DNA of 64,000 nt, taken from NCBI RefSeq assembly GCF_008843165.1, contig NZ_CP044427.1:1550001-1614000 (forward strand), read 5' to 3'. A model generated the notes under the pieces. It made no database searches. It was given only the letters and a program-made list of their open reading frames with translations, and had not been told where the DNA came from. This document shows, piece by piece, positions 16,206-25,074 of this stretch. The translations under genes were made by a program, and so were the position numbers. The number at the start of each line of letters is the position of its first letter. The first letter of the stretch is position 1. The stretch comes from Ornithinimicrobium pratense. GTDB lineage: Bacteria; Actinomycetota; Actinomycetes; Actinomycetales; Dermatophilaceae.

Positions 16206-18029
16206 ATGACCCAGACCCTCGAGCCCACCACGAACCCGGAGACCACCGACCCGCAGTTGCGCGTCGACGAGTGGTTCTCCGCGTTCGAGGACGCACTGAC
16301 GGCAGGCGACGTGGAGCGAGCGGCCGAGATGTTCGCGCCCACCTCGTTCTGGCGCGACCTGATCGCCTTCACCTGGAACATCACCACGGTGGAGGACCGT
16401 GAGGGGGTGGCCGACCTGTTGCGGCACACCCTCGACGAGGTCAGGCCGTCGGGTTTCCGCACCACGGAGCCGCCCACGAAGGACGATGGGGGCATCACCG
16501 CCTGGTTCGAGTTCGAGACCGTCGTCGGCCGCGGGAGCGGTCACCTGCGTCTGAAGGACGAGGGTGCCTGGACCTTCCTCACCGCGCTGCAGGAGCTCAA
16601 GGGCCACGAGGAGCCGCGGACGACGCGCCGGAAGATGGGCGCCGAGCACGGTGCGGACAAGAGTCGCCTGACCTGGTTGGAGCAGCGCCAGCAGGAGGCC
16701 GAGAGCCTGGGCAGCTCCACGCAGCCCTACGTCCTTGTCGTCGGCGGTGGCCAGGGCGGGATCGCGCTGGGCGCGCGTCTGCGGCAGCTGGGTGTCCCGG
16801 CGTTGGTCATCGACAAGCATCCGCGGCCAGGGGACCAGTGGCGCAGCCGCTACAAGTCCCTGTGTCTGCACGACCCGGTCTGGTACGACCACCTGCCCTA
16901 CCTGAAGTTCCCGGACAACTGGCCGGTGTTCGCGCCGAAGGACAAGATCGCCGACTGGCTCGAGTCCTACACCAAGGTCATGGAGGTGCCCTACTGGGGC
17001 AGCACCGTGGCGACGAGCGCGGCATACCACCAGGACGCGGGGGAGTGGGTGGTCGAGGTGGAGCGCGAGGGCAAGCCGCTCACCCTCCGACCCCGGCAGC
17101 TGGTGCTTGCCACCGGGATGTCGGGCAAGCCCAACGTCCCGGACGTCCCCGGTCAGGACGTCTTCCGTGGCGACCAGCACCACTCCTCGGCCCACCCCGG
17201 GCCGGACGCCTACGCAGGCAAGAAGGTCGTCGTCATCGGCAGCAACAACAGCGCCTTCGACATCTGCGGAGCGCTCTGGGAGCACGACGCGGACGTGACC
17301 ATGGTGCAGCGCAGCTCCACCCACATCGTCAAAAGCGAGACGCTGATGGACATCGGCCTGGGCGACCTCTACTCCGAGCGTGCCCTCGAGGCCGGCGTCA
17401 CCACCGAGAAGGCGGACATGACCTTCGCCTCGCTGCCCTACCGGATCATGCACGAGTTCCAGATCCCGCTCTATGAGCAGATGAAGGAGCGGGACAAGGA
17501 CTTCTACGACCGGATGGAGCAGGCCGGCTTCTGGCTCGACTTCGGCGACGACGGGTCGGGCCTGTTCATGAAGTACCTGCGCCGCGGCTCCGGCTACTAC
17601 ATCGACGTCGGTGCCGCCGAGCTGGTGGCCGACGGGCAGGTCAAGCTGGTGCACGGCCAGGTGGACCACCTCACCGAGGACGCAGTGGTGCTGGAGGACG
17701 GCACCGAGCTGCCGGCCGACCTGGTCGTCTACGCCACCGGCTACGGGTCGATGAACGGCTGGGCCGCGGACCTCATCAGCCAGGAGGTCGCGGACAAGGT
17801 CGGCAAGGTCTGGGGCCTGGGCTCGGACACGACCAAGGACCCCGGCCCGTGGGAGGGCGAGCAGCGCAACATGTGGAAGCCGACCCAGCAGGAGGCGCTG
17901 TGGTTCCACGGCGGCAACCTGCATCAGTCACGCCACTACTCGCTATACCTGGCGCTGCAGCTCAAGGCGCGGTTCGAGGGGATCGAGACGCCGGTCTACC
18001 GGCTGCAGGAGGTGCACCACAAGGCGTGA
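16206..18029 (+). CDS. Flavin-containing monooxygenase with N-terminal NTF2-like domain
   Basis: 607 residues. Residues about 20-145 resemble a SnoaL/NTF2-like polyketide-cyclase-type domain (WFSAFEDALTAGDVERAAEMF). From about 175 the protein is an FMO/YUCCA-like flavoenzyme: FAD motif GGGQGG at 180-185, the FMO-type FRGDQHHSSA, a second Rossmann motif VIGSNNSAFDIC, and YATGYG. Enzymes of this type use NADPH and O2 to oxygenate ketones, amines or sulfides. ATG 16206 lies after AGGAGGAG. It may be a separate unit from the permease (64-base gap). The substrate is unknown. Confidence 0.85.
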   Translation: MTQTLEPTTNPETTDPQLRVDEWFSAFEDALTAGDVERAAEMFAPTSFWRDLIAFTWNITTVEDREGVADLLRHTLDEVRPSGFRTTEPPTKDDGGITAWFEFETVVGRGSGHLRLKDEGAWTFLTALQELKGHEEPRTTRRKMGAEHGADKSRLTWLEQRQQEAESLGSSTQPYVLVVGGGQGGIALGARLRQLGVPALVIDKHPRPGDQWRSRYKSLCLHDPVWYDHLPYLKFPDNWPVFAPKDKIADWLESYTKVMEVPYWGSTVATSAAYHQDAGEWVVEVEREGKPLTLRPRQLVLATGMSGKPNVPDVPGQDVFRGDQHHSSAHPGPDAYAGKKVVVIGSNNSAFDICGALWEHDADVTMVQRSSTHIVKSETLMDIGLGDLYSERALEAGVTTEKADMTFASLPYRIMHEFQIPLYEQMKERDKDFYDRMEQAGFWLDFGDDGSGLFMKYLRRGSGYYIDVGAAELVADGQVKLVHGQVDHLTEDAVVLEDGTELPADLVVYATGYGSMNGWAADLISQEVADKVGKVWGLGSDTTKDPGPWEGEQRNMWKPTQQEALWFHGGNLHQSRHYSLYLALQLKARFEGIETPVYRLQEVHHKA

Positions 18030-18178
18030 GCGCTCAGCCGCCGGGGAACCGCCTGGCGTGCGCCGACGAGGTGGGCGCCGGTCTGCCGGTCGTGGAGCGG
18101 GCCGGGCTGGATGACGCGCTGACCGCAGAAGACGTGGCGCAGGAGCCTGCTCGACCATCGTCCCTTGATCCGGAGTAG
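18026..18178 (+). CDS. Possible small acidic ORF coupled to the monooxygenase
   Basis: A 50-residue frame begins at a GTG that shares GTGA with the monooxygenase stop and ends at 18178. The product would be acidic and Ala/Glu-rich and resembles nothing I know. The overlap start is the only positive evidence; high-GC DNA often gives such frames by chance. Confidence 0.2.
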   Translation: MSAQPPGNRLACADEVGAGLPVVERAGLDDALTAEDVAQEPARPSSLDPE

Positions 18179-18239
18179 TAGGGTCTTCCAGGATCGGGAC
18201 AGCTCAGTCCGATCGGTGGCGTTCGAGGAGGAACAGACC

Positions 18240-19571
18240 ATGACACGACGGCTCAGCACCCGCACCCGACTCCTGGCGCTCGCCCCGCCCCTGGCCCTCG
18301 TCCTGGCGTCATGCGCGCCAGGGGGCACGGACTCCTCGGGGGATCCGGTCGAGGACGACGACGGAGGCACGGCGGGGGAAGCAACCGCAAGCGTGCAGGA
18401 GCTGACCCGCGAGGACGTCGAGGGCGGCTCCCTCAACTACCTGTACTTCACTGACGGCCCGGATCAGGCCTCGACCGAGGAGCTCATCTCCGCCTTCGAA
18501 GAGGAGTACGGCGTCACGGTGAACCTGGAGATCGTGCCCTTCTCAGACCTCGAGACCACCTTGCAGACCCGCCTGTCCGGCGGCCAGGCACCGGACGTGG
18601 CCCGGATCACGGCGACGGCACCGTTCGAGGGCGACCTGCTGGATCTGACCCCCTACGTGGGGGCGGACTACCCGGAGACCTTCATCGAGGGTCTGCGGGC
18701 GCCCATGCAGCAGGGCGACCAACTGGTGGCCGTGCCCTCCGACCTGACGATGAACGGTCCGTTCGTCAACGTCGAGCAGTTCCAGGAGGCGGGTGTCGAC
18801 CTGCCAGACCCCGAGGACCCGTGGACCTGGGAAGAGATGATGGAGGCCGCTGCTAGCGTGCAGGAAGCAGTCGGCACCGAGTTCGCCTTCGCGCTGGATA
18901 AGTCTGGCCACCGACTGTCCACCGTGCTGTCCCAGAACGGCACCTACCTCGTCGACGCGGAGACGGGTGTGCTCGACCCGGACCTGGCGACCGAGGCGCT
19001 GCAAGCGCTGACCAGCATGATCGAGGACGGCAGCTCGCCCCGTGACTTCTGGCTCGACTCGGGCACGAGGTATGCCGGGGCGAACGAGGTCTTCCTCGCC
19101 CAGCAGGTCCCGGTCTATCTCTCCGGCAACTGGCAGGTCGCCCAGTTCGAGGCTAACGCGCCGTTCGAATGGGCCGCGGCACCCAACCCCTGCATGACCG
19201 AGTGCGGAGGCTTCCCGGGCGGCAAGTTCATGGCCGGCTTCGCCGACACCGACGAGCCCGAGCTCACCGCGCTGTTCCTATGGTGGATGAACGACACCGA
19301 GCAGCAGCGCCAGTTCGTCGACGCCTCCAACTTCTTGCCCACCCGGGCCGACCTGGTGGAGGACGGCGTGGAGTACGCCTCGCGCAGCGAGGACATGAAC
19401 GTCTTCCTCGAGGACATCCCCCGCACCCCTGAGGCGGCCTACGCCTCTGCCTACTCCCCGGAGTTTGGGGCGGCCGCGACCGAGTTCGTGGAGTTCTACG
19501 CCCAGGTCGTCGCCGGCCAGCTAGAGCTGCCCGAGGCGATGGAGGACCTGAGCAGCACGCTCGGTGATTGA
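18240..19571 (+). CDS. Sugar ABC transporter substrate-binding lipoprotein
   Basis: 443 residues. An N-terminal signal peptide ends in a lipobox (LVLASC, Cys at about residue 24), followed by an Asp/Glu/Gly-rich linker and a family 1 extracellular solute-binding fold (LSGGQAPDVARI, PWTWEEMMEAA, FPGGKFMAGFAD). It binds a sugar or oligosaccharide at the cell surface. ATG 18240 follows GAGGAGGAA. Two permease genes follow directly, and no ATPase is present, as is common in actinobacteria where one MsiK-type ATPase serves many sugar importers. Confidence 0.9.
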   Translation: MTRRLSTRTRLLALAPPLALVLASCAPGGTDSSGDPVEDDDGGTAGEATASVQELTREDVEGGSLNYLYFTDGPDQASTEELISAFEEEYGVTVNLEIVPFSDLETTLQTRLSGGQAPDVARITATAPFEGDLLDLTPYVGADYPETFIEGLRAPMQQGDQLVAVPSDLTMNGPFVNVEQFQEAGVDLPDPEDPWTWEEMMEAAASVQEAVGTEFAFALDKSGHRLSTVLSQNGTYLVDAETGVLDPDLATEALQALTSMIEDGSSPRDFWLDSGTRYAGANEVFLAQQVPVYLSGNWQVAQFEANAPFEWAAAPNPCMTECGGFPGGKFMAGFADTDEPELTALFLWWMNDTEQQRQFVDASNFLPTRADLVEDGVEYASRSEDMNVFLEDIPRTPEAAYASAYSPEFGAAATEFVEFYAQVVAGQLELPEAMEDLSSTLGD

Positions 19572-19582
19572 CGGCTCGTCCC

Positions 19583-20533
19583 ATGACCAGTCGCCCCCCT
19601 GCCACGCCCGACGCGCCCGCAGCAGCGGCAGGGCCGGCGCCCACCCGGCGCCGGCCCCGCTACCGTCCCGGCGGGACCGTGCTGACGCCGTACCTCTTCC
19701 TGCTGCCGAACATGCTGATCTTCGGCCTGTTCACCATCTGGCCGGCGATCAACGGCTTCAACATCTCGCTCTACGCCAGCACCACCGGCAGATCGTTCGA
19801 GTGGGCGGGCCTGGACAACTACCGGGCGATCGGGGCAGACGACCGCTTCTGGTCGGCCCTGACCAACACGCTCGTCTACGTCGCCGGGTTCGTGGCGCTC
19901 AGCGTGGTGTGCGCGGTGCTGTTGGCCGTCGCGCTCAACGCCCAGCTCCGGGGCCGCTCCTTCTTCCGGGCGGTCTTCTTCCTGCCGGTGCTGCTCTCCC
20001 CGGTCGTGGTCGGCCTGATGTGGCGCTGGATGCTGGAGCGGCGCGGGGGGCTCGTCAACGCCGGCCTGCAGGCCATCGGTGGCCCGGAGATGCCCTGGCT
20101 CGTCGATGGGCGGCTGGCGATGCTGAGCATCATCGCCGTCGGCCTCTGGACCAACGTCGGCTTCTACACGATGATCGCCCTTGCCGGCCTGCAGTCGATC
20201 GACGGGTCGTTGTACGAGGCGGCCTCGGTCGACGGCGCCAGCAGGTCCCAGCAGTTCTGGGGCATCACGCTGCCGCTGCTCATGCCGACGGTGATGGTGG
20301 TGCTGATCCTGGCGACGATCAACGGCTTCCAGGCCTTCGACTACATCTACAACCTCACCGGCGGCGGCCCGGTCGGGGGCACCACCCTGATGGTGCAGTT
20401 CATCTACGACAACGCCTTCGGGCCCCGGCGGGAGTACGGCATGGCGGCGGCGGCCTCGGTCGTCCTCTTCCTGGTCGTGCTCAGCTTCACCCTGGTCAAC
20501 TGGTTCATCGGGCGTCGGAGGGAGGCGACATGA
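19583..20533 (+). CDS. Sugar ABC transporter permease (MalF type)
   Basis: 316 residues from ATG 19583; a TTG at 19568 overlapping the previous stop would add five. After a Pro/Arg-rich cytoplasmic start there are six membrane segments and the EAA loop YEAASVDGASRSQQFWGITLP that contacts the ATPase. It forms the translocation channel with the next gene product. No strong ribosome-binding site is visible at either start, so coupling to the upstream gene is likely. Confidence 0.88.
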   Translation: MTSRPPATPDAPAAAAGPAPTRRRPRYRPGGTVLTPYLFLLPNMLIFGLFTIWPAINGFNISLYASTTGRSFEWAGLDNYRAIGADDRFWSALTNTLVYVAGFVALSVVCAVLLAVALNAQLRGRSFFRAVFFLPVLLSPVVVGLMWRWMLERRGGLVNAGLQAIGGPEMPWLVDGRLAMLSIIAVGLWTNVGFYTMIALAGLQSIDGSLYEAASVDGASRSQQFWGITLPLLMPTVMVVLILATINGFQAFDYIYNLTGGGPVGGTTLMVQFIYDNAFGPRREYGMAAAASVVLFLVVLSFTLVNWFIGRRREAT

Positions 20534-21435
20534 GCGCGGTGCTCCCCGGCGCGGTTGAACCGGTCGCGCCACCGCGTACCCCCCAGGATCCCCGGCGCCG
20601 ATGGACTTCTACGTCGGGCCGGCCCCCGAGCCTGGCCGACGTCTCGCGCGCGACCGTCCTGATCGCGCTGAGCCTGGTCGTGCTCATCCCGCTGCTGTGG
20701 GTCGTGCTCGGCTCGTTCAAGACCCCTGCAGAACTGGCGCTGCGCCCGCCGACCCTCGTCCCCCGGGAGTGGATGCCGGGCAACTACACGGAGGCGCTGG
20801 GCGCGTTTGCTTTCGTCCGGGCCCTGGGGAACAGCGTCTTCGTCACCGTGGTCGCCACCGCGCTGACGCTCGTGGTCAACTCGCTGGCGGCCTACGCGCT
20901 GGCGAAGTACAACTTCCGCGGCCGTGACTTCCTGTTTCTCGTGACCCTGGCGACGATCATGATCCCGCTACAGGTCATCCTCATCCCCGTCTACCAGATC
21001 ACTGCCCAGCTGGGGCTGGTCAACTCCCTGTGGGGCGTGATCATCCCGGCGGTCGCGACCCCCACGGGGGTGTTCCTGCTGCGGCAGTACATGCTCACCA
21101 TCCCCGATGAGCTCATCGACTCAGCTCGCGTCGACGGCGCCAGCGAGCTGCGCATCTTCCTGCGGATCGTGCTGCCGCTATGCCGCCCCGCGCTGGCGGT
21201 GCTGGCCATCTTCTCCGTGCTGTGGCGCTGGAACGATTTCCTGTGGCCCCTCGTCGTGACCGACCAGAACACCCGCACTCTTCCGGTGGCGCTCTCGCAG
21301 TTCGCCAGCCAGGAGGTCGTGCCGTTCAACCTCGTCCTGGTGATGTCGGTCGTCTCGATCATCCCCGTGCTGGTCGCCTTCCTGCTGTTCCAGCGCCAGA
21401 TCGTGCAAGGCATCGCCTCCACCGGGCTGAAGTAG
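20530..21435 (+). CDS. Sugar ABC transporter permease (MalG type)
   Basis: 301 residues with a disordered Pro/Arg-rich N-terminus of about 35 residues, six membrane segments, and the EAA loop IDSARVDGASELRIFLRIVLP. Ends GIASTGLK, typical of MalG-like proteins. ATG 20530 overlaps the previous stop (ATGA). No glycosidase or transcriptional regulator follows, so the transported sugar cannot be named from this context. Confidence 0.9.
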   Translation: MSAVLPGAVEPVAPPRTPQDPRRRWTSTSGRPPSLADVSRATVLIALSLVVLIPLLWVVLGSFKTPAELALRPPTLVPREWMPGNYTEALGAFAFVRALGNSVFVTVVATALTLVVNSLAAYALAKYNFRGRDFLFLVTLATIMIPLQVILIPVYQITAQLGLVNSLWGVIIPAVATPTGVFLLRQYMLTIPDELIDSARVDGASELRIFLRIVLPLCRPALAVLAIFSVLWRWNDFLWPLVVTDQNTRTLPVALSQFASQEVVPFNLVLVMSVVSIIPVLVAFLLFQRQIVQGIASTGLK

Positions 21436-21520
21436 AGCGCACGCAGCTTGGCCGCGCACCGCGGCGGCAGGTGTTGTTGCATGGTGGTGTCCCTGATTCA
21501 CCGACACACGGAGGTATGCC

Positions 21521-21979
21521 ATGGCTCAGGTCACCGAGTCCGTCGACGTCAACGTCCCAATCCGGGTGGCGTACGACCAGTGGACCCAGTTCGAGACGTT
21601 CCCCGAGTTCATGGAGGGCGTGGAGTCCATCACCCAGGAGACCGACACCCGCAACCGGTGGAAGGTTAAGGTCGGCGGGGTGGCTCGCGAGTTCGTCACC
21701 GAGATCTCCGAGCAGCACCCCGAGGAGCGCATCGCCTGGACCACCGTGGACGGCGACCTCCAGCAGGCCGGTGTGGTCACCTTCCACAAGTTGGACGACG
21801 ACACCACCCGCGTCACCATCCAGATGGACTGGGACCCCAAGGGCCTGGTGGAGAAGGCCGGGGCCGTCATCGGAGTAGACGACCGCCGCGTCAAGGCCGA
21901 TGCCAAGCGGTTCAAGGACTTCATCGAGTCGCGCGGCGTGGAGACCGGCGCCTGGCGCGGCGACGTGCCGCGCGACTGA
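21521..21979 (+). CDS. SRPBCC-family (START-like) protein
   Basis: 152 residues opening MAQVTESVDVNVPIRVAYDQW, the usual N-terminus of the polyketide cyclase/dehydrase-like SRPBCC family, with ERIAWTTVDG and the C-terminal FKDFIESRGVETGAWRG. These proteins form a helix-grip cavity for a hydrophobic ligand; their function in actinobacteria is mostly unknown. The start is preceded by GGAGGTATGCC, which joins the ribosome-binding site to a copy of the recurrent GGTATGCC motif ending one base before ATG. A strong terminator follows at 22003-22040. Confidence 0.8.
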   Translation: MAQVTESVDVNVPIRVAYDQWTQFETFPEFMEGVESITQETDTRNRWKVKVGGVAREFVTEISEQHPEERIAWTTVDGDLQQAGVVTFHKLDDDTTRVTIQMDWDPKGLVEKAGAVIGVDDRRVKADAKRFKDFIESRGVETGAWRGDVPRD

Positions 21980-22002
21980 CCCACGCCTCACCACCGCGTC
22001 AG

Positions 22003-22040
22003 CAGCGGACCCGGCCGCCCTGAGGCGGCCGGGTCCGCTG
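22003..22040 (+). terminator. Strong hairpin after the SRPBCC gene
   Basis: Two perfectly complementary 17-base arms (CAGCGGACCCGGCCGCC at 22003-22019 and its complement at 22024-22040) around the loop CTGA. No T-run follows, as is common in high-GC actinobacteria. Confidence 0.75.
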
Positions 22041-22199
22041 CGTTGTCGGCATCGCCGACGGCCAGGCCAGCAGGCCGTCGCTGGACTCGACGCGGCCGTT
22101 GCGGCCGTTGCGGCTGATCGGTCGCCCACCGCATCCCAGCACCAGGGCGTAGGCTGCCTGGATCGGGATCGTTCAGGTACCGCCACCAAGGGACACACC

Positions 22200-22334
22200 A
22201 TGGCTGACAAGTCTCCGCGCAACTCCCTCTCCAAAAAGTCCGGCAAGTCGATCAAGGAGAAGCGGGCGGACAAGAGGGCCAAGACTGAGCATGCCTCTGG
22301 CATCGAGACCACCCTGCACCCCAAGAAGCGCTGA
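22200..22334 (+). CDS. Small basic conserved-type protein (44 aa)
   Basis: 44 residues, very rich in Lys and Ser (MADKSPRNSLSKKSGKSIKE at the start, ending HPKKR). It is of the kind seen as a short conserved hypothetical in many actinobacteria. The basic composition suggests nucleic-acid or ribosome association, but nothing demonstrates it. ATG 22200 follows CACCAAGGGACACACC, with AAGGG as a weak ribosome-binding site. It stands alone between a terminator and the FluC genes. Confidence 0.6.
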   Translation: MADKSPRNSLSKKSGKSIKEKRADKRAKTEHASGIETTLHPKKR

Positions 22335-22418
22335 CCTGGGGCTTCTGCTCACCGCCCGGCGGCCACGGGTCTGATCGGGCCGAGCTGGCGGCCCCTTGCC
22401 GGTGGTTACGCTCACTCC

Positions 22419-22808
22419 GTGACGCTCACGGCCCGGACCCTGCTCGCCGTCTCCGCCGGCGGCGCCGTGGGCAGCCTCCTCAGGTGGTTCGTCGACGTGC
22501 TGATGCCGGGCGCCTGGGGGACGCTCCCGTGGGGGACCCTGCTGGTGAACGTGCTGGGGTCGGCCCTGCTGGGGGTCGTCGTCGAGGTGCTGGACCGCGG
22601 GGGCGGCTCCGGTGTGCTGGGGGCGTTTCTCACGACCGGCGTGCTGGGTGGGTTCACCACCTTCTCCACGTACGCGGTGCAGGTGGCTCTCCTGGGAGGC
22701 GCAGACCCCGCCGTGGCGCTCACCTACTTCGTGGTGACACCGCTGCTCTGTGTCGCCGCTGCCGGGCTGGCCACCACGTGGGTGCGTCGGGCACGGGGGG
22801 CGGCGTGA
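22419..22808 (+). CDS. crcB: FluC/CrcB fluoride channel subunit 1
   Basis: 129 residues with four membrane segments. Family motifs VNVLGSALLG and GFTTFSTYAV (the Phe-box/TTFST region) are present. FluC channels export fluoride as antiparallel dual-topology dimers. Starts at GTG 22419. Its stop overlaps the GTG of a second FluC gene, which points to a heterodimeric channel as in many Gram-positives. I looked for a fluoride (crcB) riboswitch in the 84 bases upstream and saw none. Confidence 0.88.
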   Translation: MTLTARTLLAVSAGGAVGSLLRWFVDVLMPGAWGTLPWGTLLVNVLGSALLGVVVEVLDRGGGSGVLGAFLTTGVLGGFTTFSTYAVQVALLGGADPAVALTYFVVTPLLCVAAAGLATTWVRRARGAA

Positions 22809-23158
22809 CGGGTATGACGTGGGGCTGGGCGGTCCTCGCCGTCGCCGTCGGCGGTGCTGCCGGAGCGGTCGTGCGACTCCTCCTCGTCTCTGGGCCGTGG
22901 GGGAGGCTGCGCGGCGTGCTCGTCGCCAACACCGTCGGCTCGGCCGGCCTCGGAGCGGTGGTCGCACTCGTGGAGTCGCCGGTGGTGATGCTCCTGCTGG
23001 GGACCGGCGTGTGCGGTGCTCTCACCACGTGGAGCACGCTGGCCGTGCAGACGGCCCAGCTGGGCCCGCGCGCACCCGGGTTCGCCGCCGCATACCTGCT
23101 CCTCAACCTGGTCCTGGGCCTCGGCGCAGCACTCCTCACCCTGACCCTGCTGGGCTGA
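22805..23158 (+). CDS. crcB: FluC/CrcB fluoride channel subunit 2
   Basis: 117 residues with four membrane segments and the FluC motifs ANTVGSAGLG and GALTTWSTLAV; the Trp replaces the Phe of the TTFST signature. GTG 22805 shares GTGA with subunit 1; ATG 22814 is an alternative. The pair of divergent subunits suggests one heterodimeric channel with fixed orientation. Contains a GCA-TAC codon pair inside a copy of the recurrent CATACC motif near its C-terminus. Confidence 0.85.
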   Translation: MTGMTWGWAVLAVAVGGAAGAVVRLLLVSGPWGRLRGVLVANTVGSAGLGAVVALVESPVVMLLLGTGVCGALTTWSTLAVQTAQLGPRAPGFAAAYLLLNLVLGLGAALLTLTLLG

Positions 23159-23344
23159 GCATCGCTACTCCCCGAACCGCTCCCGGATCGCCTGGCCGAC
23201 GAGGGTGGGCTCCGCGGCGTCCAGTATGTCCAGGACCGCACTGGCCCTAGCTCGCGCTGCAATCAGCGCCAGGCGAGATCGGGAGGGGCTAGCTCGACGC
23301 GCAGATCTCGTTCATGGCACAGGTGCAGACGTGGCTGAGCAGGT

Positions 23345-23977
23345 GTGTGGGACGGTGGGGCGGTGGATGCCTCTCGCGCCCCGGAGCCGGTCACGGTGGT
23401 GGACAACACCCGGGTCGGCATCACCGTGCTCTGCGCCTTCGGCGTGGCCTGGACGTTGATCCTGATCCCGTTGTCCGCCCTGTCCACACCCCTGGCGGTG
23501 GTGGCTACGGGCATCGCGGTCTTGTGGGCGGGGGTGCTGTGGGCTGTTGCCCGGGGCCGGGACTTCGCGCAGGCGGACGCTGCCGTGGGCTCCGAGCTCA
23601 GCGCTGCCCAGCGCCGTCGGGTCTTCGTGATCACCAACCTCGCGCAGGCGGTGATCTTCTCGGTGGCCATCTCCATCTGCATCGCGACCGGCCGCATCGG
23701 TTGGGTTCCGCTCATCGCTGCGTTGGTGGTCGGCTTACACTTCCTGCCGCTGGCACGGGTCTTTGCTGAGAGCATCTTCGGCGTGGCGGGCCTCGTGCTG
23801 GCCGTCCTCGGTGGGACGGGTCTCGTCTTGGCGCTCATGGGGGCGGTCACGGTGGAGGTGGCGGTCGCCATCACGGCGGTCGCCGCCGCGATCACGCTGT
23901 TGACCGCGGCCACGGTGCTGCTGGCGCGCTACGGCACCAGGGAAGCTATGCCCGCGCAGCCGCCTGCGGTCAGCTAG
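23345..23977 (+). CDS. Integral membrane protein of unknown function
   Basis: Up to 210 residues from GTG 23345; an internal GTG at 23363 gives 204 and may be the true start. Six hydrophobic segments are visible, separated by a cytoplasmic loop (ARGRDFAQADAAVGSELSAAQRRRV). No family recognised. The stop overlaps the end of the convergent glycosyltransferase gene by four bases, leaving no room for a terminator. Confidence 0.55.
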   Translation: MWDGGAVDASRAPEPVTVVDNTRVGITVLCAFGVAWTLILIPLSALSTPLAVVATGIAVLWAGVLWAVARGRDFAQADAAVGSELSAAQRRRVFVITNLAQAVIFSVAISICIATGRIGWVPLIAALVVGLHFLPLARVFAESIFGVAGLVLAVLGGTGLVLALMGAVTVEVAVAITAVAAAITLLTAATVLLARYGTREAMPAQPPAVS

Positions 23978-25074
23978 TGCTCATCGGGGGATGATGGTCG
24001 TCGTTCCGCTGCCACGGGAGAGGGCCCCGTTGTCCGGCTGGGCGAGGCGAGATCCCGGTAGATGCCGACCAGACGTTCGGCCGCCGCTGAGCTGTCGAAG
24101 CGGTTCGCGATCCTCGCGGACCTCTGCCGCCATCTCGCCCGCTCGCAACGATCCGCGCGCAGGAGGCTGATGGCGGCGGCGAAGGTGTCGTCCGCACAGC
24201 GCAGGAGATCGTCGCCGAAGGTGTCGTCATACTCCGGTAGGTCGCGCGCCACGATCGGCAGGCCCACGCCGGCTGCCTCGAGGATGCACATCGGGTGGTT
24301 CTCCTGCTCCGCGGGCAGGCAGAAGACGTCAGCCGCCTGCAGGTACGTCTTGACTTGGGGGTGCGGCAGCACGCCGGTGACGAGCAGGTTGTCCGGTGCC
24401 CGCTCCACGAGGCGTCGCATCGAGCCGTGCTCGGCCCCCAGGTGCTTGAACGGGATGCCCCCCACCCAGATGAAGACTGTCCCAGGTTGCTGGCGGGCGA
24501 GTTCGTGGAAGACGTCGACCCGCTTGCGCGGCTGCACCTGGCCCACCCCCACCACGACGAAGGCGTCCTGGGCGAGCTGCAGGCGCTGACGCGCTGCTGC
24601 CCGGTCCCTCGGAGTCGTCCGGTAGGCCTGCATGTCAATGGTGTTGTGGAGGACCTCGATCCTGTCCTTGGGCACCTTGAGCTCGTCCTCGAGGGCCCGC
24701 GCTACCGTGCTCGACACCGCCAGGACCTTGTCAGCCCGGGTGTAGAACCACTGCATGTAGCGCCGTGCCACGGGCCGCCAGTGCCTCGCCAGCCGGATTG
24801 AACCGACCAGCGAGTCGGGGATCACGTGCGCCGACACGACCTTCTTCGCCCGGGGGTCGCGGAGCTTGCGCCACATTGCCGCCCCGATGGTGTGCAGGTG
24901 GTAGACGTCGCACTCCACCCTGCTGCGGTAGCGACCGCGCACCAGCGTGATGTCGTCGCGACGCTCCAGCGCGTCTGCCAGTTCGATGTATGCCGTGTGC
25001 ACGCCGTGCCCCTGCACCGAGATGTCGCTCTCGCTGGCCATGTTGACGACCAGGCGCGTGCTCAGGCCGCCCAC
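23974..25074 (-). CDS. Family 4 glycosyltransferase
   Basis: 366 residues from GTG 25074, which lies inside the end of the upstream gene (13-base overlap); an ATG about 15 codons on is an alternative. GT4 features: donor-site region VGQVQPRKRVDVF, VLPHPQVKTYLQAADVFCLP, and the E-x7-E type segment QENHPMCILEAAGVGLPIVA. Such enzymes transfer a sugar from a nucleotide or lipid donor to a lipid or glycan. Its tail is Ser/Pro/Arg-rich. It forms an operon with the GT4 gene before it, suggesting two successive sugar additions to one glycolipid. Confidence 0.82.
   Translation of the reverse strand: MGGLSTRLVVNMASESDISVQGHGVHTAYIELADALERRDDITLVRGRYRSRVECDVYHLHTIGAAMWRKLRDPRAKKVVSAHVIPDSLVGSIRLARHWRPVARRYMQWFYTRADKVLAVSSTVARALEDELKVPKDRIEVLHNTIDMQAYRTTPRDRAAARQRLQLAQDAFVVVGVGQVQPRKRVDVFHELARQQPGTVFIWVGGIPFKHLGAEHGSMRRLVERAPDNLLVTGVLPHPQVKTYLQAADVFCLPAEQENHPMCILEAAGVGLPIVARDLPEYDDTFGDDLLRCADDTFAAAISLLRADRCERARWRQRSARIANRFDSSAAAERLVGIYRDLASPSRTTGPSPVAAERRPSSPDEH

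Noticed and set aside
22335..22418. Possible fluoride (crcB) riboswitch before the FluC genes
   Set aside because: The conserved GG-N-GATGG and CTCC elements are not present in the 84 bases upstream.
23163..23262. Minus-strand frame ending AVLDILDAAEPTLVGQAIRE, resembling the tail of a lost gene
   Set aside because: Only about 25 residues look protein-like, no start or upstream domain is visible, and no family could be named.
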